From Oceanirhabdus sp. W0125-5 (GTDB taxonomy: Bacteria > Bacillota > Clostridia > Clostridiales > Clostridiaceae), in contig NZ_CP115913.1 in assembly GCF_027938815.1 (NCBI RefSeq), forward strand, positions 2,514,001 through 2,578,000: a stretch of 64,000 nt of DNA. Reading direction: 5' to 3'. The number at the start of each line of letters is the position of its first letter. Position 1 is the stretch's first letter. The notes under the pieces were generated by a model. That model ran no database searches and had not been told where the DNA came from. It saw nothing but the letters and a program-made list of their open reading frames with translations. Both the position numbers and the translations under genes were made by a program. Shown one piece after another: positions 8,156 to 16,952 of the stretch.

Positions 8156-8920
8156 ATGGATCTAAAAAAAATAAAATTTAATATTAACATTAAAATTATT
8201 ATTTTTTCCGCAATTATTATATTTGTGGGGGCTTTAATGCTTAATAAATCATTTATTAATGTATTAAACTTAAATAATAAAAAGTTACCAATTTATAATG
8301 TAGAAACAAATGGTGAAAAAGTGATTGCAATAACATTTGATGCTAGTTGGGGAGCGGATAATACAATAAAAATCTTGGACGTGCTTGACGAGTATGATGT
8401 TAAAGGAACATTCTTTTTAGTTGGTAGATGGGTTGATGAGTATAATGCAGAAGTGGAAGAAATACATAAAAGAGGCCATGAAATTGGAAATCATTCAAAT
8501 TCACATCCAAATATGACTTCTCTATCAAAAGATGCAATTATAAGAGAAATTATTACTACTGATAATAAAATAAGACAAATTACAGGAGAAGGAACAAAAA
8601 TATTTAGATTTCCTGAAGGGGCATATAATGATAAAGTTATTGAGATAGTTGAGGAAAGTGGTCATTATTGTATTCAGTGGGATGTTGACAGTATTGACTG
8701 GAAAGAACAGGGGGCTGAGAAGGAGTATGAAAGAGTAATAAGTAAGACTAAAGGTGGGTCAATTATACTGTTTCATAATAATGCGAAATATACACCAGAA
8801 AACTTACCTAGAATTTTAAAACAACTAAAGAATGATGGATTCTCCTTTGTAACAGTCTCTGAATTAATTTATAAAGAGGATTATATAATTGATCATGCAG
8901 GAAAACAAATTAAAAAATAA
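8156..8920 (+). CDS. Membrane-anchored polysaccharide deacetylase (PdaB-like)
   Basis: 254 residues. An N-terminal membrane helix (about 10-30) anchors an external NodB domain that removes acetyl groups from N-acetylated sugars in the wall. Motifs in order: ITFDASWG (about residue 60), HSNSH metal histidines, RFPEG, DVDSIDW and LFHNN. The second Asp of the usual TFDD metal motif is replaced, as in sporulation PdaB proteins (TFDISWG type), which favours a spore-cortex role. ATG 8156 follows AAGGAGGGG. Confidence 0.85.
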   Translation: MDLKKIKFNINIKIIIFSAIIIFVGALMLNKSFINVLNLNNKKLPIYNVETNGEKVIAITFDASWGADNTIKILDVLDEYDVKGTFFLVGRWVDEYNAEVEEIHKRGHEIGNHSNSHPNMTSLSKDAIIREIITTDNKIRQITGEGTKIFRFPEGAYNDKVIEIVEESGHYCIQWDVDSIDWKEQGAEKEYERVISKTKGGSIILFHNNAKYTPENLPRILKQLKNDGFSFVTVSELIYKEDYIIDHAGKQIKK

Positions 8921-9067
8921 TAAAAAAGTTGAAAAATTAATAGTATTTGTATTATAATGGAAATGTATCCTAAATTAATTAAATAAATTAAAAAAATAGT
9001 AATATGTATCATGGTTAATGAATACTTTATTTATGAAAAGAACAAATAACTAAGGGAAAGAGGGGTT

Positions 9068-9751
9068 ATGATGGACAATTTAATGAACAATAACAGTATT
9101 TATCTAGAAGGAAGAGTTGTGAGTGGTTTAGAATTTAGTCATGAAATGTATGGTGAGGGATTTTATAATTTCTATATTGAAGTGCCTAGATTGAGTGATG
9201 CAAAGGACTGTTTAAATATAACAGTTTCTGAGAGATTATTGGATGAACAAAAAATTGAAATTGGTAAAGATATAGTAGTTGAAGGGCAATTGAGATCATA
9301 TAATAAATATCAAGATGGGGCAAATAGATTGATATTAACTGTTTTTGCGCGAGATATTTATCCTTGTGTAGAAAAGAGTAAAAATCCAAATCAGATTTAT
9401 CTGAATGGTTTTATATGTAAAAGCCCAGTTTATAGAAAAACACCATTCGGAAGAGAAATTTCTGATATGTTATTAGCAGTAAATAGACCTTATAATAAAT
9501 CAGATTACATACCTACGATAGCTTGGGGAAGAAATGCTAGGTATTGTAAAGGTTTAGAAGTGGGAGATAATATCAGAATTTGGGGAAGACTTCAAAGTAG
9601 AGAGTATCAAAAGAGAATTGGTGAAGAGGATGTAGTTAAAAAAATTGCTTATGAAGTGTCAATATCAAAAATGGAGAGAGTTGCTGCAGATAATACAACT
9701 GAGGAAATATTTGATGATACTGTAGGTGATATGAACGAAGATATAGTTTAG
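9068..9751 (+). CDS. Single-stranded DNA-binding protein with two OB folds
   Basis: 227 residues with two successive SSB-like OB domains: about residues 9-100 (IYLEGRVVSG ... ARDIYP) and 107-212 (IYLNGFICKSPVYRKTPFG ... VSISKMERV). The second carries the PFG-D/E-I-x-D-M-LLAVNRPY pattern of primosomal SSB proteins. The acidic tail differs from the DDDIPF tip of normal SSB. It probably binds ssDNA in repair or replication; it is not the main ssb of rpsF-ssb-rpsR. Start ATG 9068 after AGAGGGG. Confidence 0.75.
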   Translation: MMDNLMNNNSIYLEGRVVSGLEFSHEMYGEGFYNFYIEVPRLSDAKDCLNITVSERLLDEQKIEIGKDIVVEGQLRSYNKYQDGANRLILTVFARDIYPCVEKSKNPNQIYLNGFICKSPVYRKTPFGREISDMLLAVNRPYNKSDYIPTIAWGRNARYCKGLEVGDNIRIWGRLQSREYQKRIGEEDVVKKIAYEVSISKMERVAADNTTEEIFDDTVGDMNEDIV

Positions 9752-9766
9752 CCAATAATGAATAAT

Positions 9767-9797
9767 AAAAAAGGCGTTAAAAATTAACGCCTTTTTA
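9767..9797. terminator. Bidirectional terminator between the SSB-like gene and dapH
   Basis: Perfect stem AAAAAGGCGTTAA/TTAACGCCTTTTT with a 3-base loop, with A and T runs on both flanks. It serves both convergent genes. Confidence 0.9.
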
Positions 9798-10505
9798 TTA
9801 TTTTCTTAAATCTTCTAAGATTTCAGTTTTACTACTTGTTTTTTCATCTACAGTTTTTACAATTCTTGCAGGTGAACCTGCTACAACTACACCACTTGGT
9901 ACGTCTTCAGTTACGATAGCACCTGCTGCAACAACTGAGCCAGAACCAATCTTAACACCTTCTAATATTACAGCGTTTGCTCCGATTAGAACATTATCTT
10001 CAATTATACAAGGGGATTTGCTAGGTGGCTCAAGAACACCAGCTATAACAGCTCCAGCGCCAACATGAGAATTCTTTCCTACAAAAGCTCTAGCACCAAG
10101 GACAGCATTCATATCAATCATAGTGCCTTCACCTACTTCAGCACCAATATTGATAACAGCTCCCATCATTATTACAGCGTGATCACCAATTATAGCTTTG
10201 TCTCTGATAATTGCACCTGGCTCTATTCTTGCGTTTACCTTTTTAATATCTAACATTGGAATAGCAGAATTTCTTCTGTCATTTTCTAAATGATAGTATT
10301 CAATTGTAGAGGAATTAGATTCTAAAATTTTCTCAATACAATCTTTTTCGCCAATCAGAATTGCCATTTCTCCACTTTGGAAAACTTTAACGTCTTCAGA
10401 TGTGGTATTAATTGTACCTTTCACATAAACTTTCACAGGTGTAGATTTTGTTGCATCTTTTATGTACCTTGCAAGCTCATATGGATCATTTAAATTATAT
10501 TCCAT
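9798..10505 (-). CDS. dapH: Tetrahydrodipicolinate N-acetyltransferase
   Basis: 235 residues. It transfers acetyl from acetyl-CoA to tetrahydrodipicolinate in the acetylase branch of lysine/diaminopimelate synthesis. The N-terminal cap domain (1-85) is followed by a left-handed beta helix of hexapeptide repeats ([20 protein letters not shown], then [10 protein letters not shown] and [11 protein letters not shown]). The length and the absence of a succinylase-type N-terminus fit DapH. ATG 10505 follows AAAGGAG. It is divergent from the patA-like gene, which would catalyse the next step. Confidence 0.92.
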   Translation of the reverse strand: MEYNLNDPYELARYIKDATKSTPVKVYVKGTINTTSEDVKVFQSGEMAILIGEKDCIEKILESNSSTIEYYHLENDRRNSAIPMLDIKKVNARIEPGAIIRDKAIIGDHAVIMMGAVINIGAEVGEGTMIDMNAVLGARAFVGKNSHVGAGAVIAGVLEPPSKSPCIIEDNVLIGANAVILEGVKIGSGSVVAAGAIVTEDVPSGVVVAGSPARIVKTVDEKTSSKTEILEDLRK

Positions 10506-10743
10506 AATAAACTCCTTTCCATCTATGAATATATTTTTTTATAATAATTAACTAATTAATACATAATAATAATTATTACGTTCCGTATCAATTAAGTGTA
10601 ACATATGGTAATAGTATTTGTAAAATATATTGATTATTATATTTTTTCTATAATAAAATAATATATACTATATTATAATTTTAAATATGTGCTATAATTT
10701 TGTAAAGGAAAATAGTAGCTATTTTCATAAAAGGAGTGGAAAA

Positions 10744-11910
10744 ATGGGATTTATAAATAAAAACATTGAGAAAATTGAAATTACTGGAATAAGAAAGTTT
10801 TTTAATAAAGTAAAAGATGTAGAAGATGCAATATCTATGACAATAGGTCAACCAGATTTTCCAGTACCTAAAGCAGTAAAAGAAGAGATGATTAATGCGA
10901 TAAATAAGGATAAATCTGGTTATACAAAAAATGAAGGCATAGTTGAATTAAGAGAAGAGATAAGTAAATACCTATTAAATCAAAAGATAAATTATTCAAT
11001 TGATGAAATTTGTATTACTACAGGTGGAAGTGAAGCAATATTTAGTTCTATTAAAGCTATCTTAAATGAAGGTGAAACTATATTAGTTCCGGATCCAGCG
11101 TATCCAGCGTATGAAGGATGCATTAAAATGGGTGGAGGGAAAATTAAGAAATACTCATTAACTGAAGAGTTTCAACCCAACTTTAGTGAAATAGAAGAAA
11201 TATTAGCAACTGAAAAGAATATTAAAGGAATTATTATATCTTATCCATGTAATCCTACAGGGTCAATTTTAAGTAAGGAAAGTTATAATAAATTAATAGA
11301 AATATTTAAAAGTAAAGATATTGTTATTATTTCAGATGAGATGTACAGTTCTATAATTTTTGAGGAAGAATATTATTCTGTAGCTCAGTCAAAAGAATTA
11401 GCGGATAAAATTATTTTAATTGGTGGATTTTCCAAGATATTTTCCATGACAGGTTTAAGAGTAGGATATGTTTGTGCTAAAAAAGAAATGTTATCTAAAA
11501 TCAACGTTGTTCATCAGCATAATGTAACATGTGCACCATCAATTGCTCAATGGGGAGCAGTAGCGGGGCTAAAGTCAAGCATGAATGAAGTTATGCAGAG
11601 AAATGAAGAATTTAAAAAACGCAGAGATTATATATGTGGTAGACTGAAAAAAATGGGGATTAAAGTTCAAGTTCCAAAAGGGGCTTTCTATCTATTTATA
11701 GATATGAGATTTACAAATATTAAGAGTGAGGAATTATGTGACAGATTACTGTATGAACAAAAAGTTGCAATGGTTCCAGGTAGTGCTTTTGGTGAAAAAG
11801 GGGAAGGGTTTGTAAGGTTATCATATTCATACTCTATGGAGGAACTGAAAGAAGGGCTTGATAGGATGGAAATGTGGCTGAATAAAAACAAACTAATAAA
11901 AACAAATTGA
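10744..11910 (+). CDS. Class I/II PLP aminotransferase, probable N-acetyl-LL-diaminopimelate aminotransferase
   Basis: 388 residues. Motifs of the family: GQPDFPVP near the start, TTGGSEAI, YPCNPTGS, SDEMYSS, and GGFSKIFSMTGLRVGY with the PLP lysine at residue 231. The enzyme exchanges amino groups between glutamate and a keto acid. Placement next to dapH and near dapA-dapB suggests the PatA step (inference). ATG 10744 follows AAAGGAG; an upstream in-frame ATG at 10687 lacks one. The stop codon lies inside the first heptamer of repeat C. Confidence 0.85.
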   Translation: MGFINKNIEKIEITGIRKFFNKVKDVEDAISMTIGQPDFPVPKAVKEEMINAINKDKSGYTKNEGIVELREEISKYLLNQKINYSIDEICITTGGSEAIFSSIKAILNEGETILVPDPAYPAYEGCIKMGGGKIKKYSLTEEFQPNFSEIEEILATEKNIKGIIISYPCNPTGSILSKESYNKLIEIFKSKDIVIISDEMYSSIIFEEEYYSVAQSKELADKIILIGGFSKIFSMTGLRVGYVCAKKEMLSKINVVHQHNVTCAPSIAQWGAVAGLKSSMNEVMQRNEEFKKRRDYICGRLKKMGIKVQVPKGAFYLFIDMRFTNIKSEELCDRLLYEQKVAMVPGSAFGEKGEGFVRLSYSYSMEELKEGLDRMEMWLNKNKLIKTN

Positions 11911-12038
11911 GAATTGAGAATGTAGAATTGAGAATGATGGACATTTCTCTTCGAGAAATTTTAATCCTATTGTTTCATGGACAATAGGATTTTTCTCGTT
12001 TCATTTGAAATGAAACATTGCATAATAAATACAATATT
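11905..12038 (+). repeat. Heptamer-flanked structured element, copy C (left half only)
   Basis: Left 7-mers AATTGAG, AATTGAG, AATGTAG, AATTGAG, AATGATG (11905-11939), then the core start GACATTT and the first hairpins (ATTTCTC/GAGAAAT; AATCCTATTGT/ACAATAGGATT; TTTCATT/AATGAAA; ATTG ... CAAT). Similarity fades after ACAATATT at 12038 and no right array follows. The first 7-mer supplies the last codon and the stop (AAT TGA) of the preceding aminotransferase gene. Confidence 0.85.
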
Positions 12039-12423
12039 CTGTCTCTAAAATATAAAGTTTAAAAATGGTGTTGATAACATTGAATTAAAGGGAATCTTGA
12101 AAGAGAGGTTTCCTTTTGGTGTTTATAGCTAATACTTTCATGTATTATAATGCTAATGAACTTTTTTCAGAACTTGATTTATCATTTTTAACGTAACTAG
12201 ATTCTGTTAGGGAATAAGGTTGATAGTTATTTATAACACTAGGATTTCATAATTAATTTTGATTAAGTATAGGAAAATAATGTATAATGAAGGGGGTAAT
12301 TGAAGCATAAAATGTTTGTATTGTGTCGCAAGAAGATATAATGTATTAAGACATAATCGTAATATGTGACGAATAATTTAACGTTAAATAATTAGTAAAT
12401 TCTTATGGTGGAGATGGTTTATA
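12039..12423. other. Gene-free stretch upstream of the UDPGP gene
   Basis: AT-rich, with no open frame that looks coding. It holds one imperfect hairpin at about 12088-12116 (AAAGGGAA/TTTCCTTT) that could end transcription from the aminotransferase gene, and promoter-like AT stretches nearer the start codon. Nothing else was recognised. Confidence 0.5.
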
Positions 12424-13782
12424 ATGAATGATGAATTTAATAAGGCTATAGAATTAGTAAACAAATATAAACAAGAACACTTGCTTAGATTCTATCACTT
12501 TCTAAATAATGATAAGAAATCAGCATTAATTAATGATATATTAACAATAGATTTTGAGTTAATACAAAATATATATAATAAAATCAGAAAAAATCATATA
12601 GAAGAAAAGGAAAATCAATTCAAGCCACTTATAGCAAATAGTCTTAAAATGTATTCAGATGAAGAGAAAAATAACTTCTATAAGATTGGAATGAATGCAC
12701 TAGCAAATGGAAAGGTTGCTGTTTATTTGGTTGCAGGTGGACAAGGAACAAGGCTTGGTCATAACGGTCCAAAGGGGACATTTGATATAGGATTGCCATC
12801 ACGAAAATCATTGTTTCAGCTCCAATGTGAGAGACTTATTTATTTATCGAACAAATGTAAAAAATATATTCCATTATATATAATGACAAGTATTGAAAAT
12901 CACCATGATACAGTAAGTTTTTTTAAAGAACACAATTATTTTGGCTATCCTAAAAGTATGATAATGTTCTTTAAACAGAAAACCATGCCTACCATAAATG
13001 AGGATGGAAAGGTACTTTTGTCTGATGAAAACAAAATTGCTATGAGCCCTAATGGAAATGGTGGTTGTTTTGTGGCTTTAAAAGATTCGGGAGCACTAGG
13101 TGATATGAAAGCTAAAGGAATTGAGTGGTTATTTTTATATGGAATAGATAACGCATTAGTTAGGGTAGCTGACCCATACTTTATAGGATTTACTATTTGT
13201 TCTAATAAGCCAGCGGCTAGTAAAGTAGTAGAAAAAAAGTATCCTGAAGAAAAAGTGGGAGTTTTATGCTATAAGAACAATAAACCTGCAATTGTGGAAT
13301 ATTCAGAGATACCTAAGAACATTGCTAGTGAGGTTGATCAAGATGGAAAGCTAATATATTCAAATGCAAATATATTAAATCATATATTAAGTGTAGACTT
13401 TATTGAAACAATAGCAGGTAAACCCTTGCCACTGCATATTGCACATAAAAAAATAGAATACATAGATGAGCATGGAAAGAAGATATTACCTATAAACCCT
13501 AATGGATATAAGTTCGAATACTTTTTATTTGATATATTTGAGATGTTAGATGACATGGCGGCTTTAGAGGTAAAGAGAGAAGAGGAGTTTGCACCAGTAA
13601 AAAACAGTGAAGGAGAGGATAGTCCCCAAACTGCTAAGGAATTAATTTTAAACTTACATAAGAAATGGCTTATTAATGCAGGTGTTGACAATACAACATT
13701 AAAAGAAAAGCAAATTGAAATTTCTCCTTTAGTATCTTATTATGGAGATAATTTAAGTGGTAAAAGCATCAACGAAATATAA
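12424..13782 (+). CDS. UDPGP-family UDP-sugar pyrophosphorylase
   Basis: 452 residues. The nucleotide-binding motif LVAGGQGTRLGHNGPKG (about 102-118) and MSPNGNGG, with later GIDNALVRVADP, define the eukaryote-type UDPGP family (UDP-N-acetylglucosamine or UDP-glucose pyrophosphorylase), unrelated to bacterial GalU or GlmU. It makes UDP-sugar plus pyrophosphate from UTP and a sugar phosphate; the sugar cannot be read, but the motif set resembles UDP-GlcNAc/GalNAc enzymes. ATG 12424 follows GTGGAGATG. It ends 172 bases before a strong terminator. Confidence 0.85.
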   Translation: MNDEFNKAIELVNKYKQEHLLRFYHFLNNDKKSALINDILTIDFELIQNIYNKIRKNHIEEKENQFKPLIANSLKMYSDEEKNNFYKIGMNALANGKVAVYLVAGGQGTRLGHNGPKGTFDIGLPSRKSLFQLQCERLIYLSNKCKKYIPLYIMTSIENHHDTVSFFKEHNYFGYPKSMIMFFKQKTMPTINEDGKVLLSDENKIAMSPNGNGGCFVALKDSGALGDMKAKGIEWLFLYGIDNALVRVADPYFIGFTICSNKPAASKVVEKKYPEEKVGVLCYKNNKPAIVEYSEIPKNIASEVDQDGKLIYSNANILNHILSVDFIETIAGKPLPLHIAHKKIEYIDEHGKKILPINPNGYKFEYFLFDIFEMLDDMAALEVKREEEFAPVKNSEGEDSPQTAKELILNLHKKWLINAGVDNTTLKEKQIEISPLVSYYGDNLSGKSINEI

Positions 13783-13856
13783 AAATAAGGTTTGAAGTTC
13801 GGCAAGTTAAAGAATTGAATAATTGATTGATAAATTGATAAACAATATTCTTATTT

Positions 13857-13945
13857 ATTGTATTAAATAAAGAAATTTCATGTTACATATAAAAGATAAA
13901 ATTATAGTTGTTATATAATATATCAACAATTATCTTTAATACAAT
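13857..13945. repeat. Nested inverted repeat after the UDPGP gene
   Basis: Outer arms ATTGTATTAAA (13857-13867) and TTTAATACAAT (13935-13945) are perfect. Inside, AAAGATA pairs with TATCTTT (sharing the last bases of the outer arm) and GTTGTT with AACAAT. The two pairings overlap by three bases, so they may be alternative structures. No open frame. It could be a decayed small palindromic element or an RNA structure. Confidence 0.55.
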
Positions 13946-13954
13946 CAAATAAAT

Positions 13955-13994
13955 AAAACTGTAGCTTCTGACTAAGGTCAGAAATTACAGTTTT
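13955..13994 (+). terminator. Strong terminator downstream of the UDPGP gene
   Basis: A two-part stem, AAAACTGTA/TACAGTTTT plus TTCTGAC/GTCAGAA with a small internal loop, a 4-base loop, and a run of six T. It has the same TCTGAC/GTCAGA core as the folC and pheT terminators. Confidence 0.9.
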
Positions 13995-14028
13995 TTCGAT
14001 AGTTGTTCTTTACATACAAAAATTACTT

Positions 14029-14163
14029 TTCAATTTGAAATACAATATTTTATCTCAAGATAAAATGAGTCAAGTTATCTTGTTTTAAGAACAATAAAAT
14101 GTAGCTTCTGCCCTAAAGCAGAAGCAACCATCGTTTTCCACTTTCAACTTTCCACTTTCAACT
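14029..14163 (+). repeat. Heptamer-flanked structured element, copy D (right half only)
   Basis: Begins near TTCAATTTGAA and continues with TACAATATTTTATC, the hairpins TTTTATC/GATAAAA and GCTTCTGC/GCAGAAGC, and a right array CATCGTT, TTCCACT, TTCAACT, TTCCACT, TTCAACT (14129-14163). The 7-mers are of a different type from the other copies. The last hairpin has C-G where copies A, B, F and G have T-A. Confidence 0.85.
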
Positions 14164-14164
14164 A

Positions 14165-14197
14165 TAATTTATATAATGCATAGCATTCTATAAATTA
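14165..14197. terminator. Hairpin between repeat D and the dapB stop
   Basis: A 15-bp near-perfect stem (TAATTTATATAATGC with GCATTCTATAAATTA, one mismatch) starting one base after repeat D and including the last codons of dapB. The T run is weak. Possibly a termination or mRNA-end structure for dapB. Confidence 0.5.
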
Positions 14198-14940
14198 AGC
14201 ATGTCGTCCATATCATACAATCCCGCTTCCTGCTTAACTATATATTTAGCAGCTTTAAAAGCGCCCATTGCAAAGATATTTTTTGAAAGAGCTTCATGTT
14301 TAACTGAGATTATTTCATCATTACCAGCGAAGATTACTTCGTGCTCACCAACAATTGTTCCTCCTCTTAAAGAGTGCATTCCAATTTCTTTTTTCTCACG
14401 CTTATGATATCCTTCACGTCCATGAACGTATTCAGTTTCTTCAGGTATGGAATCCATTATAGCATCACCTAATAAATAAGCAGTACCAGATGGTGAGTCA
14501 ACTTTTTTATTATGATGCTTCTCAATAATTTCAATATCAAATCCATCGTAAAGTACTTTAGTAGCTTTAATTAATAGATTTTTAATTAGGTTTATGCCTA
14601 AAGACATATTTGCTGAGAAAAATATAGGAGTTTTTGAACTAGCTGATTCAATTTCCTTTATTTGAGCATCTGAAAATCCTGTTGTGCATAATACAAGAGG
14701 AAGCTTTCTTTTAACACAAAATTTTAATAAGGATTCAAGAACTACTGGGTTACTAAAGTCAATAATAACATCTATATCTTCTTTAATATCTTCAAAGTTT
14801 GAATAAACAGGAAAAGGTAAGCTAGAATTCATGTCTTTATCAAATCCTGCTACTATTTCAATATTTTCTAACTTAGTACATTCTTTAATTAGAACTTTAC
14901 CCATTGTTCCATTACATCCCACTATTAATGTATTAATCAT
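14188..14940 (-). CDS. dapB: 4-hydroxy-tetrahydrodipicolinate reductase
   Basis: 250 residues. It reduces 4-hydroxy-tetrahydrodipicolinate with NAD(P)H in the common lysine/DAP pathway. Rossmann motif VGCNGTMGK (about 7-15), catalytic EKHHNKKVDSPSGTA with the HH pair and K, and the C-terminal SLRGGTIVGEHEVIFAG all match DapB. ATG 14940 follows AGAGAGGGTGAT and is 13 bases after the dapA stop, so dapA and dapB form an operon. A longer in-frame start would overlap dapA. Confidence 0.95.
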   Translation of the reverse strand: MINTLIVGCNGTMGKVLIKECTKLENIEIVAGFDKDMNSSLPFPVYSNFEDIKEDIDVIIDFSNPVVLESLLKFCVKRKLPLVLCTTGFSDAQIKEIESASSKTPIFFSANMSLGINLIKNLLIKATKVLYDGFDIEIIEKHHNKKVDSPSGTAYLLGDAIMDSIPEETEYVHGREGYHKREKKEIGMHSLRGGTIVGEHEVIFAGNDEIISVKHEALSKNIFAMGAFKAAKYIVKQEAGLYDMDDMLNL

Positions 14941-14953
14941 AAAATCACCCTCT

Positions 14954-15832
14954 CTAACAAAGCTTATGCTTTTTAAGTTCAGATTCAAGAATTTTTTTAT
15001 TGTTTTGATCCATATCTATCAATGGTAATCTTAATGAGCCTGCATTCATGCCCATTATGTTTAGAGCTGTTTTTACAGGGATTGGATTAGTTTCAATAAA
15101 TAAAGAATTTGCTAGTGATAAATATTCTAACTGTAAGTTAAGAGCTTCTGTAGTTTTTCCTTCTAAATAAAGATGAACCATTTTTGAGGTTTCTTCAGGA
15201 ATAACATTTGCTAATACTGATATAACTCCAATTCCGCCAACAGATAGAACAGGTATTATCTGATCATCGTTACCAGAGTAAATATGGAAGTCCTCTCCAC
15301 ATAATTCTCTAATTTTTATTATTTGACTAAGATCTCCACTTGCTTCTTTAACTGCATTAACATTTGATAGTTTACTGATTTTTAATAGAGTATCAGGAAG
15401 TATATTGATTCCAGTTCTGCTTGGAACATTATATGCAATTATTGGTATAGATACAGAGTCGTTTATTGCTTTAAAGTGCTCAACTAAACCCTTTTGAGTT
15501 GTTTTATTATAATACGGCGTAATTATCAATAATCCATCTACACCAATTTTTTCAGCCCAAGTACTCATGTTTATAGCTGCAGCTGTATTATTAGAACCTG
15601 TTCCTGCTATTACAGGGATTCTTTTATTAACTATATCTACAACGAATTTAATTGTTTCTTTTTTTTCTTGAGTAGACATTGTTGAAGCCTCACCAGTTGT
15701 TCCACAAACTATGATAGCATCAGTCTTTTTTTCAATATGCCATTCAACAAGTTTTTCTAATGTTTTGAAATCTACTCCGTTTTCAGTAAATGGAGTAACT
15801 ATAGCTACACCAGAACCTTTGAATAATGTCAT
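14954..15832 (-). CDS. dapA: 4-hydroxy-tetrahydrodipicolinate synthase
   Basis: 292 residues, a TIM-barrel aldolase condensing pyruvate with aspartate semialdehyde. The Schiff-base lysine is K162 in NAVKEASGD, the catalytic tyrosine Y134 in [11 protein letters not shown], and the GTTGE motif is at about 44-48. ATG 15832 follows AAAGGAG. It is first in dapA-dapB and divergent from opp operon 1, with about 170 bases between starts. No lysine riboswitch could be recognised in that space, which is short for one. Confidence 0.95.
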   Translation of the reverse strand: MTLFKGSGVAIVTPFTENGVDFKTLEKLVEWHIEKKTDAIIVCGTTGEASTMSTQEKKETIKFVVDIVNKRIPVIAGTGSNNTAAAINMSTWAEKIGVDGLLIITPYYNKTTQKGLVEHFKAINDSVSIPIIAYNVPSRTGINILPDTLLKISKLSNVNAVKEASGDLSQIIKIRELCGEDFHIYSGNDDQIIPVLSVGGIGVISVLANVIPEETSKMVHLYLEGKTTEALNLQLEYLSLANSLFIETNPIPVKTALNIMGMNAGSLRLPLIDMDQNNKKILESELKKHKLC

Positions 15833-16005
15833 AATATCAACTCCTTTCAATATATAGAATATCATAATGATACCTTTACTTTATTATATAGTTCTTTTTA
15901 ATAAAATAACATAGCTTAGTTAAATTTTTGAAGAATAAATAATATTTTTATTAAGCACAATAACTATAAGTGTTGAAAATAAAAAGTGTAGAAAAGAGGG
16001 GAAAT

Positions 16006-16941
16006 ATGATTAAATTTATTATTCGAAGGATATTTTACATGCTTTTCACGCTCTTAGTAGTAATAACAATAACATTTTTTCTAATAAGAGCTATTCCAGG
16101 TGATCCATTAGCCTCAATGGCGCGTAAATTACCTGAGCAAACAAAAATTAATTATTATGCAAAGTATGGTTTGGATAAACCGGTAATAGTGCAGTATGGG
16201 ATCTTTTTAAGAAACTTGATATTTGAAGGAGATTTAGGTGAATCTTTAACATATCCAGGAAGAAAAGTAACAAAAACAATACTGGAATATGCACCAGTTT
16301 CAGGTAGATTAGGAATACAGGCGATTTCAATAGGATTTACCTTGGGAATTATATTAGGAATTATTGCTGGATTTAATAGAAATAAAGGACCTGATTACGT
16401 TGTTATGTTTGTTGCAATATTGGGTATTTCGGTTCCGAGTTTTGTCATAGCTTCCTTATTACAGTATTTCTTTACTGTGAAATTCAACCTACTACCTACA
16501 ATTGGATGGGGGGCATTTAAATATACTATATTACCTTCCATTGCGTTAAGTTTTGGTTCTATAGCAAAATATGCTAGGTACATGAGGGCTAATTGTTTAG
16601 ATGTAATTATGCAAGATTATATACTTACTGCTAAAGCTAAAGGGGTATCTAAGTTTTCATTAGTAACTAAACATGTTATTAGAAATGCTATTTTACCAGT
16701 AATAACATTACTAGGTCCACAAATTGCACTAGTTTTTACAGGATCTTTTGTAATTGAAAGTATATTTTCAATACCTGGTCTTGGATCCTATTTTGTATCT
16801 TCTGTTTCAAATAGAGATTATACCATGATAATGGGGCAAACAGTATTTATCTCATTTTTGTTTGTTAGTTCTCTTTTAGTGGTTGATTTGGTGTATGGAT
16901 TAGTTGATCCAAGAATAAGAGTAGGTACAGGAAAGAAATAG
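16006..16941 (+). CDS. oppB: Oligopeptide ABC transporter permease OppB, copy 1
   Basis: 311 residues with about six transmembrane helices and the EAA loop (DYILTAKAKGVSKFSLVTKHVIRNA) that contacts the ATPases. The N-terminus FIIRRIFYMLFTLLVVITITF is typical for OppB/DppB. It starts operon 1 (oppB-C-D-F-A). ATG 16006 follows AGAGGGG and aligns with the starts of copies 2 and 3; a GTG at 15970 is rejected. By eye it is very similar to copy 2. Confidence 0.93.
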   Translation: MIKFIIRRIFYMLFTLLVVITITFFLIRAIPGDPLASMARKLPEQTKINYYAKYGLDKPVIVQYGIFLRNLIFEGDLGESLTYPGRKVTKTILEYAPVSGRLGIQAISIGFTLGIILGIIAGFNRNKGPDYVVMFVAILGISVPSFVIASLLQYFFTVKFNLLPTIGWGAFKYTILPSIALSFGSIAKYARYMRANCLDVIMQDYILTAKAKGVSKFSLVTKHVIRNAILPVITLLGPQIALVFTGSFVIESIFSIPGLGSYFVSSVSNRDYTMIMGQTVFISFLFVSSLLVVDLVYGLVDPRIRVGTGKK

Positions 16942-16952
16942 GAGGTAGAAAT

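Noticed and set aside
15833-16005. Lysine riboswitch between dapA and opp operon 1
   Set aside because: The gap is about 170 bases, must hold two divergent promoters, and shows none of the conserved lysine-switch stems.
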